This document shows positions 1 through 8,331 of a stretch of DNA of 64,000 nt, piece after piece. The position numbers and the translations under genes are program-made. Below the pieces are notes generated by a model. That model was not told the origin of the DNA, ran no database searches, and saw only the letters and a list, made by a program, of their open reading frames with translations. Each line of letters opens with the position of its first letter. The stretch's first letter is position 1. The stretch comes from Cristatella mucedo (taxonomy: Eukaryota; Bryozoa; Phylactolaemata; Cristatellidae): positions 1 through 64,000 of the forward strand of contig WPIO01000262.1 of the NCBI GenBank assembly GCA_009760855.2. The letters are read 5' to 3'.

Positions 1-1132
1 ACGGCTTTCACAATATTGAAATTGGAAGGGTTTCCAGTGTAGCTATTATATTTATTTTGGTTTTGAGCTGCAACAATTACCCATCTAACTTTATCAAGTT
101 CATTCTGTACAGTTATTGACTTTGGAAATCTAAGATTTGAATTGTAATTTGATATGCTAACGTATTCATATCGTTAACTCTATAGTTTAGTCAAAGTTTC
201 TTTGGACTTTCACTCGAAATATCAGCAAAAGATTTTTGAACGCTTACTTTAGGAACTAAACATGGAACAAATAGTCTCATTTTTGACATATTAATTTTAA
301 ATGCATTCCAAGAACCATTTCCAGCAGCGTTAGCTGTTGTTTTAGTTTGAATTACATTATTATTATTATCCGCAGCAGCACCACTTATCGCCGTCATAAT
401 AGCATTAAAATCATTTCCACTAACCCTAGTTAGTTCAAGAGTAAATTGAGTATTGTAAATAATCTTATTCATATCGGCACAAAATCCAGAGATTCTTGAT
501 AATGGGAGTGAAATATTGAATGTACCCACATTATCCGCAAGAACATCAGATAAACCTCTTCAATAAACAAATCCTATGTTTGAAGTAGTAGCTGCGGATG
601 CATTAGGACTTAGATATTGAAATAGTTTAGAATTTCTTGTAGCAGCATTAGCAACGGTAAACATATCATCAAATGAGCTTGCTTCATCTTTTTTCCACCC
701 AGTCACACCACACTCAGTTCTACTGTACTCACTAGGATAACATAGAAGTCCCATAATTTTTGAAACAACTCCTATATTTTGTTGCACATTTTCAACCTCT
801 TCAGTGCCAAGCCTAACTCTCATTGTATTAAACATCCAAGCTCCAGCATTGTTAACTAATCCTGCTGTAAGGTTACGATTGGGTTGTGCATAAGCACCAT
901 TGGGGGTTGTTTGAACTAGGAACTGTCCTTCTAGTTGAATATAGCCATCTGACAAAACATAACATGTTTGAAGACTTGGTGGAATAGTGAATGTGACCGA
1001 TTTATTAGCAGTTGTATCAGTTTCAAATCCATTATTCTGGATAAATTCTCTGAACTGATACTCATTGATTTTATAATCTGGAAACTCGGGATCTTCAAGT
1101 TCAAGTATAGTGTCTGGATCTGCGCTCGTCAT
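1..1132 (-). pseudogene. Major capsid protein (double jelly-roll, adintovirus/Maverick type), interrupted and cut by the window edge
   Basis: The gene starts at the ATG ending at 1132, with a TATAGA motif 6 bases upstream, and reads leftwards off the window. The first segment (1132 to 560, 190 aa) opens with an acidic stretch and then hydrophobic beta-rich sequence such as YVLSDGYIQLEGQFLV. An in-frame TGA at 560-562 interrupts it, and the same frame continues from 559 to 191. Near 191 the frame is lost again, and homologous-looking coding sequence resumes in another frame from about 170 down to base 1. Position in the gene order, length and style fit the hexon-like capsid protein of adintovirus-like elements, which forms the trimeric capsomers. 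The assignment rests on recalled family features and gene context, not on an alignment. The two breaks mean that a full protein is not made unless TGA is read through. Confidence 0.66.
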
Positions 1133-1138
1133 TCTTTC

Positions 1139-1144
1139 TCTATA
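1139..1144 (-). promoter_or_regulatory. TATAGA start-proximal motif of the capsid gene
   Basis: TATAGA on the coding strand lies 6 bases before the capsid ATG inside an AT-rich stretch. The same hexamer sits 0-3 bases before five other starts in the viral block, so it is probably a promoter or initiator element that gives a near-leaderless mRNA. Confidence 0.45.
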
Positions 1145-1151
1145 TAAAAAA

Positions 1152-1740
1152 CTAATTTTTTACTTTTTGAGAATATAATCCACGCCCAATTTTCTCTCTC
1201 ACACCTCCACCATACCCATCAGGTCTTGTTCTCTCTCCAGTAGGTATAATTAATTTTATTGCTTTCTCAATTTCTTTATATGTTTTTGGATCATTTTCTC
1301 TAAGAGCTTCTGAATCGTCTTCTACTTCTTCTATTTTTACTTGTTTACCTTTTTTAGTTTTTGGTTTAAGTTTTTCGAGCATTGCACGTTTAATCTCTAG
1401 ATCCATTTCTTTCATCTTTCTATCATAATCTTCTTCTTTTTTTCGTTTCTTAATTTCATACTCTTGGTCTTTCTTTCTCCTTTCCTCTTCAAGTTTATCA
1501 TCCATCTCTCTTCGTTTATTAGCGTATTCTTGATCTTTTTTCTTTTTTAGTTTGTAATTCAGTAAGTTTCCTTGCTTGATGCATTTCAATTCCTTTATTA
1601 GCAATGTTCATACTTAATCCAGTTAATCCGGTTAAAACAGGTGTTACTTTCCCAACACCGTCGAGTACTTTATCTAAAACTCCAGACCCATGGTACATTC
1701 CTCTTATATTTCCATGACCGGTCCTTATATAGCTCCCCAT
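1152..1740 (-). pseudogene. Virion-like protein: glycine/hydrophobic head followed by a long charged coiled coil, frameshifted
   Basis: The head of the gene starts at the ATG ending at 1740 and encodes a short Gly-rich, amphipathic segment (GSGVLDKVLDGVGKVTPVL). In the same frame it is soon lost in a Lys/Arg run. The other frame, read from about 1600 down to 1152, holds a highly charged coiled coil rich in K, E, R and D (for example RRKKDQEYEIKKRKKEEDYD) and a Gly-rich carboxy end. The switch falls in a T/A-rich stretch near 1530-1560 and looks like an indel. Glycine-hydrophobic heads of this kind occur in adenovirus pVI/pX-like minor virion proteins of adintoviruses; that link is inferred. 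It lies directly upstream of the capsid gene, 19 bp away, on the same strand. A TATAGA motif lies 3 bases before the start. Confidence 0.5.
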
Positions 1741-1742
1741 TC

Positions 1743-2608
1743 CTCTATACTACTTTGAAATTTCTATTGTAGCTATAACATCTTTTAAAACATTGAGTCT
1801 ATTTCGATTTTGATCAGTTAAAGTAATCATAAAACTAATCAATGATTATATATCACCCCTTGTCGGTAGATACATTACATTTGGAATATGCAAATCAACT
1901 TTTCTCCTGCTGATATATCCTTTGTATCAATAATATATAAAGATATTGATTGTTCTAAAACCCCTTTTCTTCTCTCTATATAATTAAGTTCTGGATTAAC
2001 TATGTCACAGTCAACACTGATCCATTCAATGTCATTGAAGTTACATGATTTCATTTTATTCCATGCTGTGTATGTTCCAGCAAAGTAATGTGATTTTTCA
2101 TCTTTTTTATCTTCTTCTCTTCCATCACCCGATCATAATCAGGGGCATATGTTCCTTGTTCCTTTGTATTAAAGCCAAGGGTATCTCCAATGTTATTAAT
2201 AACGCCGGATATATCACTTGCTAGTAAAACAACATATTCACCAACTACTTTCATAACTATTTTATCACTATCACCAACACTAAAAATAATTCCAGTACTA
2301 TCTCTTCGTGAAGGGTTGTAAAGTGATGAAGCACCAGCTAATACTCTATTTAATGCTGCTACAAGTCTAGTACTATCGTAATAACCTGGAGGAACAGTAA
2401 CGGAATAGTTACTAGCTGATGTAGGACTAGATTTAAACCAAAACATATCGTTTTCAAAAGCAACAATTTTTACAATGCTTTTATATGTGTAAGTAAATTC
2501 TATTCTTCGTAACCCAACTTTTGTATACCCAGATTTAGGACCAAGCATTATCGATGGGCAGTTATTTTTATAGTCTATATCGGAAGCTCCTGTTAACCTA
2601 ATCTTCAT
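1743..2608 (-). pseudogene. Penton-like minor capsid protein, copy B (frameshifted)
   Basis: The open part runs from the ATG ending at 2608 to 2051 (185 aa). It shows the penton-like single jelly-roll pattern of Maverick-type elements: an early DIDY, a CPSIMLGP strand, a VGLRRIEF strand and VPPGYYDSTRLVAALN. A frameshift near 2110 moves the rest (TYTAWNK, WISVDCDIVNPELNY) into another frame. After a stop near 1875 the last stretch is again visible in pieces down to about 1743. The neighbouring copy A (2598-3542) carries the same order of blocks, so this is a tandem gene duplication in which both copies have broken. The start overlaps the end of copy A by about 11 bp, and a TATAGA motif lies 2 bases before it. 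Role: pentameric vertex protein of the capsid (family-based inference). Confidence 0.58.
1744..1749 (-). promoter_or_regulatory. TATAGA start-proximal motif of the coiled-coil gene
   Basis: TATAGA on the coding strand lies 3 bases before the ATG ending at 1740. It matches the motif before five other genes of the viral block. Confidence 0.42.
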
Positions 2609-2610
2609 TT

Positions 2611-2616
2611 TCTATA
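2611..2616 (-). promoter_or_regulatory. TATAGA start-proximal motif of penton-like copy B
   Basis: TATAGA lies 2 bases before the ATG ending at 2608. It sits inside the last codons of copy A, so the promoter of B is embedded in the coding end of A. Confidence 0.42.
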
Positions 2617-2624
2617 TTTATTTT

Positions 2625-2690
2625 ATTTTTTTCTATACTTGTTTTAATTTCTTCTATACTTGTTTTAATTTCTTCTATACTATTTTCTAT
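2625..2690 (-). repeat. 21-bp tandem repeat encoding a seven-residue coiled-coil heptad
   Basis: About 2.5 copies of a 21-bp unit encode IEEIKTS repeats at the carboxy end of penton-like copy A. The unit is an exact multiple of three, so copy-number change keeps the frame. Confidence 0.6.
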
Positions 2691-3544
2691 ACATGTTTTA
2701 CCTTTTCTAATCACTATTGTAGATACAACATCTGTAATTGTATCAATCCTATTTCCATTTTGATCTGCTAATGTAAGTCTAAAACCACCCAATTGAGATA
2801 TATCACACCTTGTAGGTAAGTACATTACATTTGGAATATGTAAATCAACTTTTTGACCCAGAGTAATATCATCGGTGTCGATGAGATATAGAGATCCTGA
2901 CTGTTCTTAAAATCCTTTTCTTTTATCTATATAATTAAGTTCTGGATCAACCAAATCACAATCAACACTTATCCATTTTACACCTGTATTATTAGGTTGA
3001 ATCATTTTATTCCATGCTTTATAAGTTCCAGCAAAATACATAGCTTTTTCTACCGCTTCATATACTGTTCCTCCATCCATGTCCTTATCAAAGGTTCCTT
3101 GTTCGTTTGAGTTAAAGCCTAATGTATCTCCAATACTATAAATTCAGGGTTTTTTTCAATGAAAGAGTTGTCTCCAAGAAAGACAACACTATCACTAGCT
3201 ACTTGCATAACTATCTTATCATCTGTATCAACACTAAATCTTATTCCATTCCCAGCTCTTCCATTATATAGTGCGGATGTGGTCTGAACCACCCGCACTT
3301 CTATAAACAAAAGTATTATTAGAAGTAGTAATATTTTTTATGGAATTGATTCCAACAAACTTCTTAAAACAAATTTTTAGGTTTTTGTTTCTCAATAAAA
3401 TAGGAGTACTAATATGTAGACGAAGTGGATTAGAATTTCCAATAATATTGAACACATAACCTTCCTTACTTACTTGACTACTTTTTCTAATAACTTCAAC
3501 ATTCTTAAGTATGTCTTTTGTAATACCTTAAAGATCACTCATTT

Positions 3545-3550
3545 TCTATA
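3545..3550 (-). promoter_or_regulatory. TATAGA start-proximal motif of penton-like copy A
   Basis: TATAGA lies 2 bases before the ATG ending at 3542, within the AT-rich end of the upstream gene (3546-3809). Confidence 0.42.
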
Positions 3551-3809
3551 TATTAAATAATAGATTATTTATTTTTGCAACGTAAGATTTTGGTGCTTTC
3601 CTGGATCTAGCTGAATAATCTACAGCAGCACTTATTGAATTTACAACTCCTTTATTTCCAGCAGCAAGCTCTCTCAACGATAAATAAATCTTACTAAATA
3701 CTTCTGTATCACTCTTAACAAACACTGGAACGATTTTTAATCCTTCTCCCACATTAAAATATTGTAGTCCTAATATATAATTAAAAATACTTTGTTCTTT
3801 TTTACTCAT
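3546..3809 (-). CDS. Small virion-block protein of unknown function (87 aa)
   Basis: This is an open frame from the ATG ending at 3809. It overlaps the preceding gene by 8 bp and stops just before the promoter motif of the next gene, which points to an operon-like or tightly packed late cluster. The sequence begins MSKKEQSIFNYILGLQYF and includes VVNSISAAVDYSARSRKAPK, giving a basic middle part. I see no domain I can name and no signal peptide. In Maverick-type elements this position between ATPase and penton is often taken by small structural proteins; that placement is the only hint of function. Confidence 0.5.
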   Translation of the reverse strand: MSKKEQSIFNYILGLQYFNVGEGLKIVPVFVKSDTEVFSKIYLSLRELAAGNKGVVNSISAAVDYSARSRKAPKSYVAKINNLLFNI

Positions 3810-4539
3810 TCTTTTTTTGGTTCAAATCCGTAGCAATTTGAAGAATTCTATTATTAATATTACTCTCTGTAATTCCTTTTATGTTTTCTTTCATATCAGT
3901 TTTCATTGTATCAGAAGATTTTGTTTTAGTAAGTTCAATTAATTCTTCTCTAATAAGATGTGGGTCTTTTGAAAATGTGATTTGAGGAAGACAATCTTCT
4001 ATCACAGTTGTAAATTGTGGTTCTGTAGCAGGTTCTTCAACACTTTCAATTGGTAAAGTGTTTTTTCTTTTTCTTCCTCTTTTCTTTGCGGTGCTAGTAG
4101 GAGTTGTAAATTCAGTAGTGTTAGGATCTGTAACACTAGCAGCAGGTTCTATACTAGGTTCTATACTAGGTTCTGTACTAGGTTCTATAACACTTACAGT
4201 TGGTAAAGCAGTTTTTCTACCTCTTTTCTTTGGTGTACTTGTTTCAACTTCTTTTATAGATCCTTTATTGTTCTTTGGAGTACCAGTAGATGGATTAATG
4301 TTAAGACTTTCTGCCACTGCCTTTTGAACACCATCAATAATTTCTTTTATTTCTGGATTAGCTGCATTACTCTTTGCCTGATTTACTCTTGTTATTGCTT
4401 TTTTATATTTTCCAGCTGTAATATCAGCAATTGCCTTTTTCAAAACCAAAAAAACATCTTGAGGTTCTTTAGGTTTAGGCTGTATCGCCTTTTCAATTAG
4501 TTTATTAGTCTCCATTTGAATTGCAAGTTTAGGTCTCAT
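3802..4539 (-). CDS. Basic, low-complexity protein with repeated acidic-proline motif (245 aa); possible core or nucleoprotein-like protein
   Basis: This is an intact frame from the ATG ending at 4539. The amino-terminal third looks helical (VFLVLKKAIADITAGKYKKA). The middle has two AT-hook-like basic clusters, TPKKRGRKT and TAKKRGRKRK, separated by a short repeat (EPSIEP, repeated) encoded by near-identical 12-bp units around 4140-4190. The RGRK clusters suggest DNA binding. Together with its place in a virion cluster, this makes a genome-condensing core protein a reasonable inference, but no family is recognised. It overlaps its neighbours at both ends: 8 bp with the 87-aa gene, and one base of start codon shared with the end of the 84-aa gene. 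Confidence 0.55.
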   Translation of the reverse strand: MRPKLAIQMETNKLIEKAIQPKPKEPQDVFLVLKKAIADITAGKYKKAITRVNQAKSNAANPEIKEIIDGVQKAVAESLNINPSTGTPKNNKGSIKEVETSTPKKRGRKTALPTVSVIEPSTEPSIEPSIEPAASVTDPNTTEFTTPTSTAKKRGRKRKNTLPIESVEEPATEPQFTTVIEDCLPQITFSKDPHLIREELIELTKTKSSDTMKTDMKENIKGITESNINNRILQIATDLNQKKNE

Positions 4540-4793
4540 TACTCTAAGCTTATTAAAATCAACACCACCTGAATCATTTTTGAATGCTCTAAAGCACGTT
4601 CATTTAGTTTATGTTCTATCTGATCTCTAGCAGCAATCTCAGCTTCTATTCTTGCCATTTCTTGACTATTGTTAAGTATGGTTGCGACATTTAACTTGTC
4701 AAAATTACTATATAAGTTTTCTAAATAAAGATCTTCTTGAACACTATATTCATATTTTCTATTTTTACTTTGAAACAACTTTCCCTTAATCAT
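4539..4793 (-). CDS. Small charged protein of unknown function (84 aa)
   Basis: This is an open frame from the ATG ending at 4793, 10 bp after the end of the ATPase region. It is rich in E, N, K and R, with a predicted helical middle (ATILNNSQEMARIEAEIAA) and no transmembrane segment. Its last base overlaps the start codon of the basic protein gene, so the two are probably co-expressed. No family is recognised. Confidence 0.45.
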   Translation of the reverse strand: MIKGKLFQSKNRKYEYSVQEDLYLENLYSNFDKLNVATILNNSQEMARIEAEIAARDQIEHKLNERALEHSKMIQVVLILISLE

Positions 4794-4803
4794 TCCTTTC
4801 CTA

Positions 4804-5474
4804 TTAACTATTGAAAATAGTTAATAGTTGTTTTCCTTCTTCATCACCAGACCAAAATCTTCCTCTTCTTTCAGTCTTAGTTAGATCAATAACACAATAA
4901 GCAAATTCTTCCCTTGTACAAGAATCAACCCAATCTTTAAATTGCTTTACATCTATATCACCAACATATGAACGACGTATATATTTTATATCGTTATTGT
5001 TTTGTTTGAATATTATTATGAAGTTTACATTGTTTCTTATAGTTCTTTTAGGAACATTTGTAAATCCTTGAGAAAGATAAAATATATTCATTTTTTATGC
5101 CTTCCTCTAGTAAAATAATCTGATATAGTACTTTGATCTTCATTTATAACATCATCTAACACAACAACATTTCTACATTTTTTATATGAATCAACATCTG
5201 GCATTTCATCTACTCCACCAACCCAAACAAATGCAGGGTTTTCTTTTGTCATACTTATAAATCCACGATACATTGGTTGATCTAAACTTGTTGCAATAAT
5301 AGTACAAGCATCATACTTCAATTTTAATGAAAATATCCAATTCATTATTAATTGTGTCTTACCAAACCTACTAGGACCTAAAACTAACGCTCTAATAGGT
5401 ATTTTAGGTAATGGTTCTTCATGAACTGTAGCTGTATCCTGTCCAAAGTCATAAGGCTTAACTTTCAAAGACAT
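4804..5474 (-). pseudogene. DNA-packaging ATPase (A32/FtsK-HerA type), coding frame shifted once at an A run
   Basis: The first part (5474 to 5088, 128 aa) has a Walker A motif GPSRFGKTQ at residues 33-41, a Walker B VVVLDD at about 103-108 and an Arg-rich TRGRHK near its end that could be the arginine finger. The second part (5091 to 4804, 95 aa) starts NIFYLSQGFTNVPKRTIRNN, which is the sensor/strand region that follows in this family. The two frames meet at six A residues followed by TGA, where the stop of part 1 and the ATG of part 2 overlap (ATGA). The combined length of about 220 aa is normal for the family. The role is pumping the genome into the capsid. A one-base indel, a sequencing error or a programmed -1 shift would all give this picture. 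Confidence 0.8.
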
Positions 5475-5502
5475 TATATATTAATTTTTTTTATATTTGT
5501 AT
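5475..5502. promoter_or_regulatory. Short AT-rich divergent promoter region
   Basis: Only about 28 bp of nearly pure A/T with TATATA elements separate the start of the packaging ATPase on the minus strand from the start of the zinc-ribbon gene on the plus strand. Both genes must start from this stretch or from within each other. Confidence 0.4.
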
Positions 5503-5823
5503 ATGGAGATTTATTGTATGAAGTGTCAAAAGTCGACTGATACAATCCACGAGGAGTATGTTGAGGTGGATAGCACAAAAGGAATGAGAGGAATGATAAA
5601 AGGAATTTGTACGATCTGTAGAAAAAAGAAATCAAAGTTTGTTAGACTAAGAAGTAGTGTTCCAGTTGCTGTTGGTGAAGGATCTTTATCTCAAGGAAGA
5701 AGGATTGGAAGAAGTGTCGGTGAAGGATCTTTATCTCAAGGAAGAAGGATTGGAAGAAGACCAAGTGAACAACAAATAATTAGCGAGATTAAGAGCACGA
5801 TAGATAAACTAAAAAAAAAGTGA
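5503..5823 (+). CDS. Small zinc-ribbon protein, DUF5679-like, with internal duplication
   Basis: The start is taken at ATG 5503; a second in-frame ATG at 5518 begins MKCQKS. Two Cys pairs, CMKC or CQKC-type at the amino end and CTIC about 30 residues later, form a zinc ribbon like the small domain (DUF5679) recalled from many large DNA viruses and adintovirus-like elements. The middle contains a perfect tandem duplication of a 14-residue unit (VGEGSLSQGRRIGR), encoded by a nearly exact 42-bp repeat at about 5670-5757. The carboxy end is a Lys-rich helix. The gene diverges from the packaging ATPase and is followed at once by the protease remnant. Function is unknown; nucleic-acid binding is plausible from the basic repeat. 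Confidence 0.6.
   Translation: MEIYCMKCQKSTDTIHEEYVEVDSTKGMRGMIKGICTICRKKKSKFVRLRSSVPVAVGEGSLSQGRRIGRSVGEGSLSQGRRIGRRPSEQQIISEIKSTIDKLKKK
5672..5757 (+). repeat. 42-bp direct repeat inside the zinc-ribbon gene
   Basis: Two adjacent copies encode GEGSLSQGRRIGR. The codons are almost identical, so the duplication is recent relative to the rest of the block. Confidence 0.65.
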
Positions 5824-6198
5824 GATCATCAGCTTTGGCAGATATAGAAATAAATAACTATATAAAAGAATTAGATTTAAAAAACTTTAGAGGTCTTTGC
5901 AAGAGATGAACTAACAAAGCCTTTAGAGAATAAATGTCTTATTTGTAACACTGAAAAGTCAGACCTTGCAATATATCACTTGGTTGCATTAAAGAAAGAA
6001 GGACCCAAGTAATTTTACTATGCTTCTTTTGGAGCACCACCAATGCTAGAGGTAATACGTTACTTCGGTGATATACCATCTTTTCAAACATTTCAATTGC
6101 AAAAGTTCAATCAGAAAGATTGTGGAAGAAGGTGTCTAATCTTCTTAAAACTAATGGAATTGACTGATTTTGGAACAACGATGGAATTACTGATTTGA
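5823..6198 (+). pseudogene. Adenain-like maturation cysteine protease (C5 family), frameshifted and stopped
   Basis: The family blocks are present in order but in more than one frame. First comes LADIEINNYIKELDLKNFRG. After a frame change near 5895 follow ARDELTKPLENKC and an IYHLVAL block whose His matches the catalytic His position. An in-frame TAA at about 6010 follows, then FYYASFGAPPMLEVIRYF and DCGRRCLIFL. The last holds the catalytic-Cys motif (Cys-Gly after an upstream Gln-containing FQLQKFNQ). I identify the family from this block order. In functional relatives the enzyme cleaves capsid and core precursors during virion maturation. Here it is clearly inactivated. It sits between the zinc ribbon and an unidentified gene, on the plus strand. 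Confidence 0.68.
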
Positions 6199-6203
6199 TT
6201 TAA

Positions 6204-6716
6204 AGAAATTATTTACCCTTTATAGAAATAGAAATTCAAAATAAGAAATTCGTAGTTCTTGAAAACGCTTCAATCATAATTCTAAAAGGAAAACCAGCTC
6301 GAGTTCACATTGAAGAGAGGACTTCAAAAGATTCTAAGCAATATTTCAACATGTGGTTATACATCACTGAAGACATAATGCCATCTATTAAAGACATTGC
6401 AGAAAGGTCTAGTAAGAAACTTGATTTCACAGGATATGACTTGAGTAAAAGGTCTACAATTGGAGTTCGAATTGATTTTGGTATCGAGCCAAGTATATTC
6501 TTTGATCAAAAAAATAAACAGTTGAAGTTCAGTTCTATTGCTGATGTAGTTCATAAATTTGGAAGTGACTTTTCTATTACTGGAGTTCTCGATGGTAGTT
6601 ATGTTACTAAAGACTCTTACAACTCTGAAGAAAGACTTAATATTAGATTGAAACTTGATCAAGTTAAAGTTTATGACTCAGTAAAACGAGGAGAGTTCAA
6701 TCCTGCTGATTATTAG
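6204..6716 (+). CDS. Unidentified viral-block protein; open frame larger than its first ATG
   Basis: The first ATG is at 6351 (121 aa to the stop at 6716), but the same frame is open back to the TAA at 6201-6203 and reads as plausible protein (FVVLENASIIILKGKPARV). The true start may therefore have been lost, or the gene may have begun upstream in the damaged protease region. The rest is a mix of strands and charged loops (MPSIKDIAERSSKKLDFTGY, FSSIADVVHKFGSDFSI) with no motif I can name. It is the last plus-strand gene before the fibre cluster, which runs the other way. Confidence 0.45.
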   Translation, partial: RNYLPFIEIEIQNKKFVVLENASIIILKGKPARVHIEERTSKDSKQYFNMWLYITEDIMPSIKDIAERSSKKLDFTGYDLSKRSTIGVRIDFGIEPSIFFDQKNKQLKFSSIADVVHKFGSDFSITGVLDGSYVTKDSYNSEERLNIRLKLDQVKVYDSVKRGEFNPADY

Positions 6717-6856
6717 ATTATTAAACAAAATAAATAAAAAAATAAAATAAAAAACAAAAATAAAAATTAGTTAGGTTAGTTAATTTTTTTTAATATCACT
6801 GTATTCTAAATTTTTTAACTAAACTAATCTCAATAACATCTAAAGGACTAGGTTTT
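6717..6856. other. AT-rich convergent intergenic region
   Basis: About 140 bp of A/T-rich sequence lie between the ends of a plus-strand gene and a minus-strand gene. A-runs and T-runs on the two strands are suitable for polyadenylation or termination of both transcripts. No coding sequence is seen. Confidence 0.35.
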
Positions 6857-7444
6857 CTAAATCCTGATTCTTAAATTAATCATATTAGTGTTATCATTAT
6901 TTATTCTGTTAATGTCTCTTATTCTTATTTTTATATTTGTGTATAGAGTTTTTTTTAAGTTAATGTCAGATAGTTTAGCTAGTGTTATGTCAGTGGTGTT
7001 ATTAGATAAATTAGTAATACTTTTAGCTCCTATTATCCCTTCAAAAATCAATGACTCGTGGTTAAAAAGTCTATTCGTTCTTAGAAATGATGTATAAGCT
7101 CTTTCTTTTGTGTATGAACAATCATTTGTGTTATTAGCAGTTAATCTATCTACTTCTAGATTTCCATCTATTACTTGTCCTCCTTCTGTTCCAACCTTTG
7201 TATCAACATACTGTTTTGTAGATAAATCATTTCCATTAACAGGATAACTTATGTTTACATATTTCTTTGACCTAGCAGATAAGTCTCCTCTTACAATATC
7301 ATCAGAGTCTTTTCTAATATAATTATTATCAGCAAACGTTTTACTTACTACCTCTAATTCACTAATAGTAGAACCAACATTTTCTATTCTATTTTTACCA
7401 AGATTTAGAGTTCCATTCATTTCTAATAATCTTCTGCTAAGCAT
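6857..7444 (-). CDS. Fibre-like protein 3 (195 aa) with tail-fibre repeats, probably truncated
   Basis: This is the open frame from the ATG ending at 7444, two bases after the end of the second fibre gene. It contains the phage tail-fibre type repeat: NGTLNLGKNRIENVG followed later by an L.TKQYVDTKV block, the same pattern as in the two neighbouring genes (N.I..L..P...DA..K.Y.D). The carboxy third (LYTNIKIRIRDINRINNDN) is low-complexity Asn/Ile-rich and unlike a receptor-binding head, so it may be reading a shifted frame. Such repeats build trimeric beta-helical shafts; attachment at the capsid vertex is the inferred role. Confidence 0.5.
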   Translation of the reverse strand: MLSRRLLEMNGTLNLGKNRIENVGSTISELEVVSKTFADNNYIRKDSDDIVRGDLSARSKKYVNISYPVNGNDLSTKQYVDTKVGTEGGQVIDGNLEVDRLTANNTNDCSYTKERAYTSFLRTNRLFNHESLIFEGIIGAKSITNLSNNTTDITLAKLSDINLKKTLYTNIKIRIRDINRINNDNTNMINLRIRI

Positions 7445-7445
7445 T

Positions 7446-8302
7446 TTACGTTGTCGCTATATAAACAAAGATATTTAATTCTTTATCAAATAAGTTTGAG
7501 CCAGATATAAAAGTTGACGATTGAACAAGTTTTTTATTTGCATCAAGTACATACCCACCGTATAACCGGTCTTGTAATGGGACTAACGTTTCTGGAAGAG
7601 GTTGTAATATACCTTTTTTTAGTTGTATATTCATATTATGTTGTAACAAAAATTAATCCTCTTGGTGTGATAGTATCGGTTAAAGTAGAAATCCATCGAC
7701 CGTTAATTGTTCTCCCATATAATTCTGTTGTTAAAGACCCATCTACCGTTGCTCTAAAACGTATTACACTAATATTTCCATCTGATACTTTATTTAGATA
7801 TTTAAAGTTTACACCGTCGTTAGGATTAACAGGTTCATTTTCAAAGAAGATAGAGTATCCATTCATATCTAAATTTCATTGAGAGTTCCACCTGTTAGTT
7901 TAAGGAAGTTAGAGCCCATATACGATTTATTTGGAATATCATTATCAGAAGTAGGAGGTCCTGAAACAGACACATTTCCATTTACAGTTAGTGTTCCATT
8001 AATAGTTCCACCAGTCTTAGGTAGTTTACTGTCCGCATAGTCTTTAGTTGCAGCATCACTAGGATTTACAGGATTTGCTAGTTCTATCAACTTATAGTTT
8101 TTCATATCGATATCTCCATCAGCAGTAGTTCTGTAACGAAATTGGTATCTATATACTTTCTATTTACAGCATCTCCATCATCAACAGGATCACCTAAATC
8201 CTTTATCAAATTTCCATTCATACTTAAACTACCTGTAAGTACATCACCACTTTTTTTAATGTAATTTGTTATACCAATTCCTCTTCTTTTCGGTCTGAAC
8301 AT
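7446..8302 (-). pseudogene. Fibre-like protein 2, broken into at least four pieces
   Basis: The start is the ATG ending at 8302, with TATAGA one base upstream. Segment 1 (8302-8102) has DVLTGSLSMNGNLIKDLG and DAVNRKYIDTN. Segment 2 (8105-7869) has LIELANPVNPSDAATKDY and TGGTINGTLTVNGN. Segment 3 (7866-7636) has EPVNPNDGVNFKYL. Segment 4 (7649-7446) reads QPLPETLVPLQDRLYGGYVL. Each boundary is a frame change or stop, yet the segments follow one another in the order expected of one fibre protein with several shaft repeats. The likely original product was about 280 aa, as in the intact neighbour at 8332-9171. Confidence 0.55.
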
Positions 8303-8303
8303 T

Positions 8304-8309
8304 TCTATA
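8304..8309 (-). promoter_or_regulatory. TATAGA start-proximal motif of fibre-like gene 2
   Basis: TATAGA lies one base before the ATG ending at 8302, in the 29-bp gap between fibre-like genes 1 and 2. This shows that gene 2 had its own start signal. Confidence 0.42.
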
Positions 8310-8331
8310 CAATAATAAAAAGAAAATCAAT

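Larger units (their letters stand above)
2598..3542 (-). pseudogene. Penton-like minor capsid protein, copy A (nonsense, frameshift, internal deletion)
   Basis: The gene starts at the ATG ending at 3542, with TATAGA 2 bases upstream, but codon 5 is TAA. The frame then carries LRLHISTPILL and SIKNITTSNNTFVYR, equivalent to the first strands of copy B. Around 3300 the reading shifts and the block corresponding to VPPGYYD...LN in copy B is missing, so this copy has an internal deletion. Downstream blocks (GIRFSVDTDDKIVMQV; WISVDCDLVDPELNY) match copy B closely. Another in-frame TAA lies near 2906. The carboxy end (2825-2598) contains a heptad repeat, SIEEIKT repeated, encoded by a 21-bp direct repeat at about 2625-2690. 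The repeat can form a coiled coil and is absent from copy B. Confidence 0.55.

Noticed and set aside
4058-4327. Plus-strand hydrophobic open frame
   Set aside because: It is the antisense shadow of the repetitive Lys/Pro-rich gene at 3802-4539.
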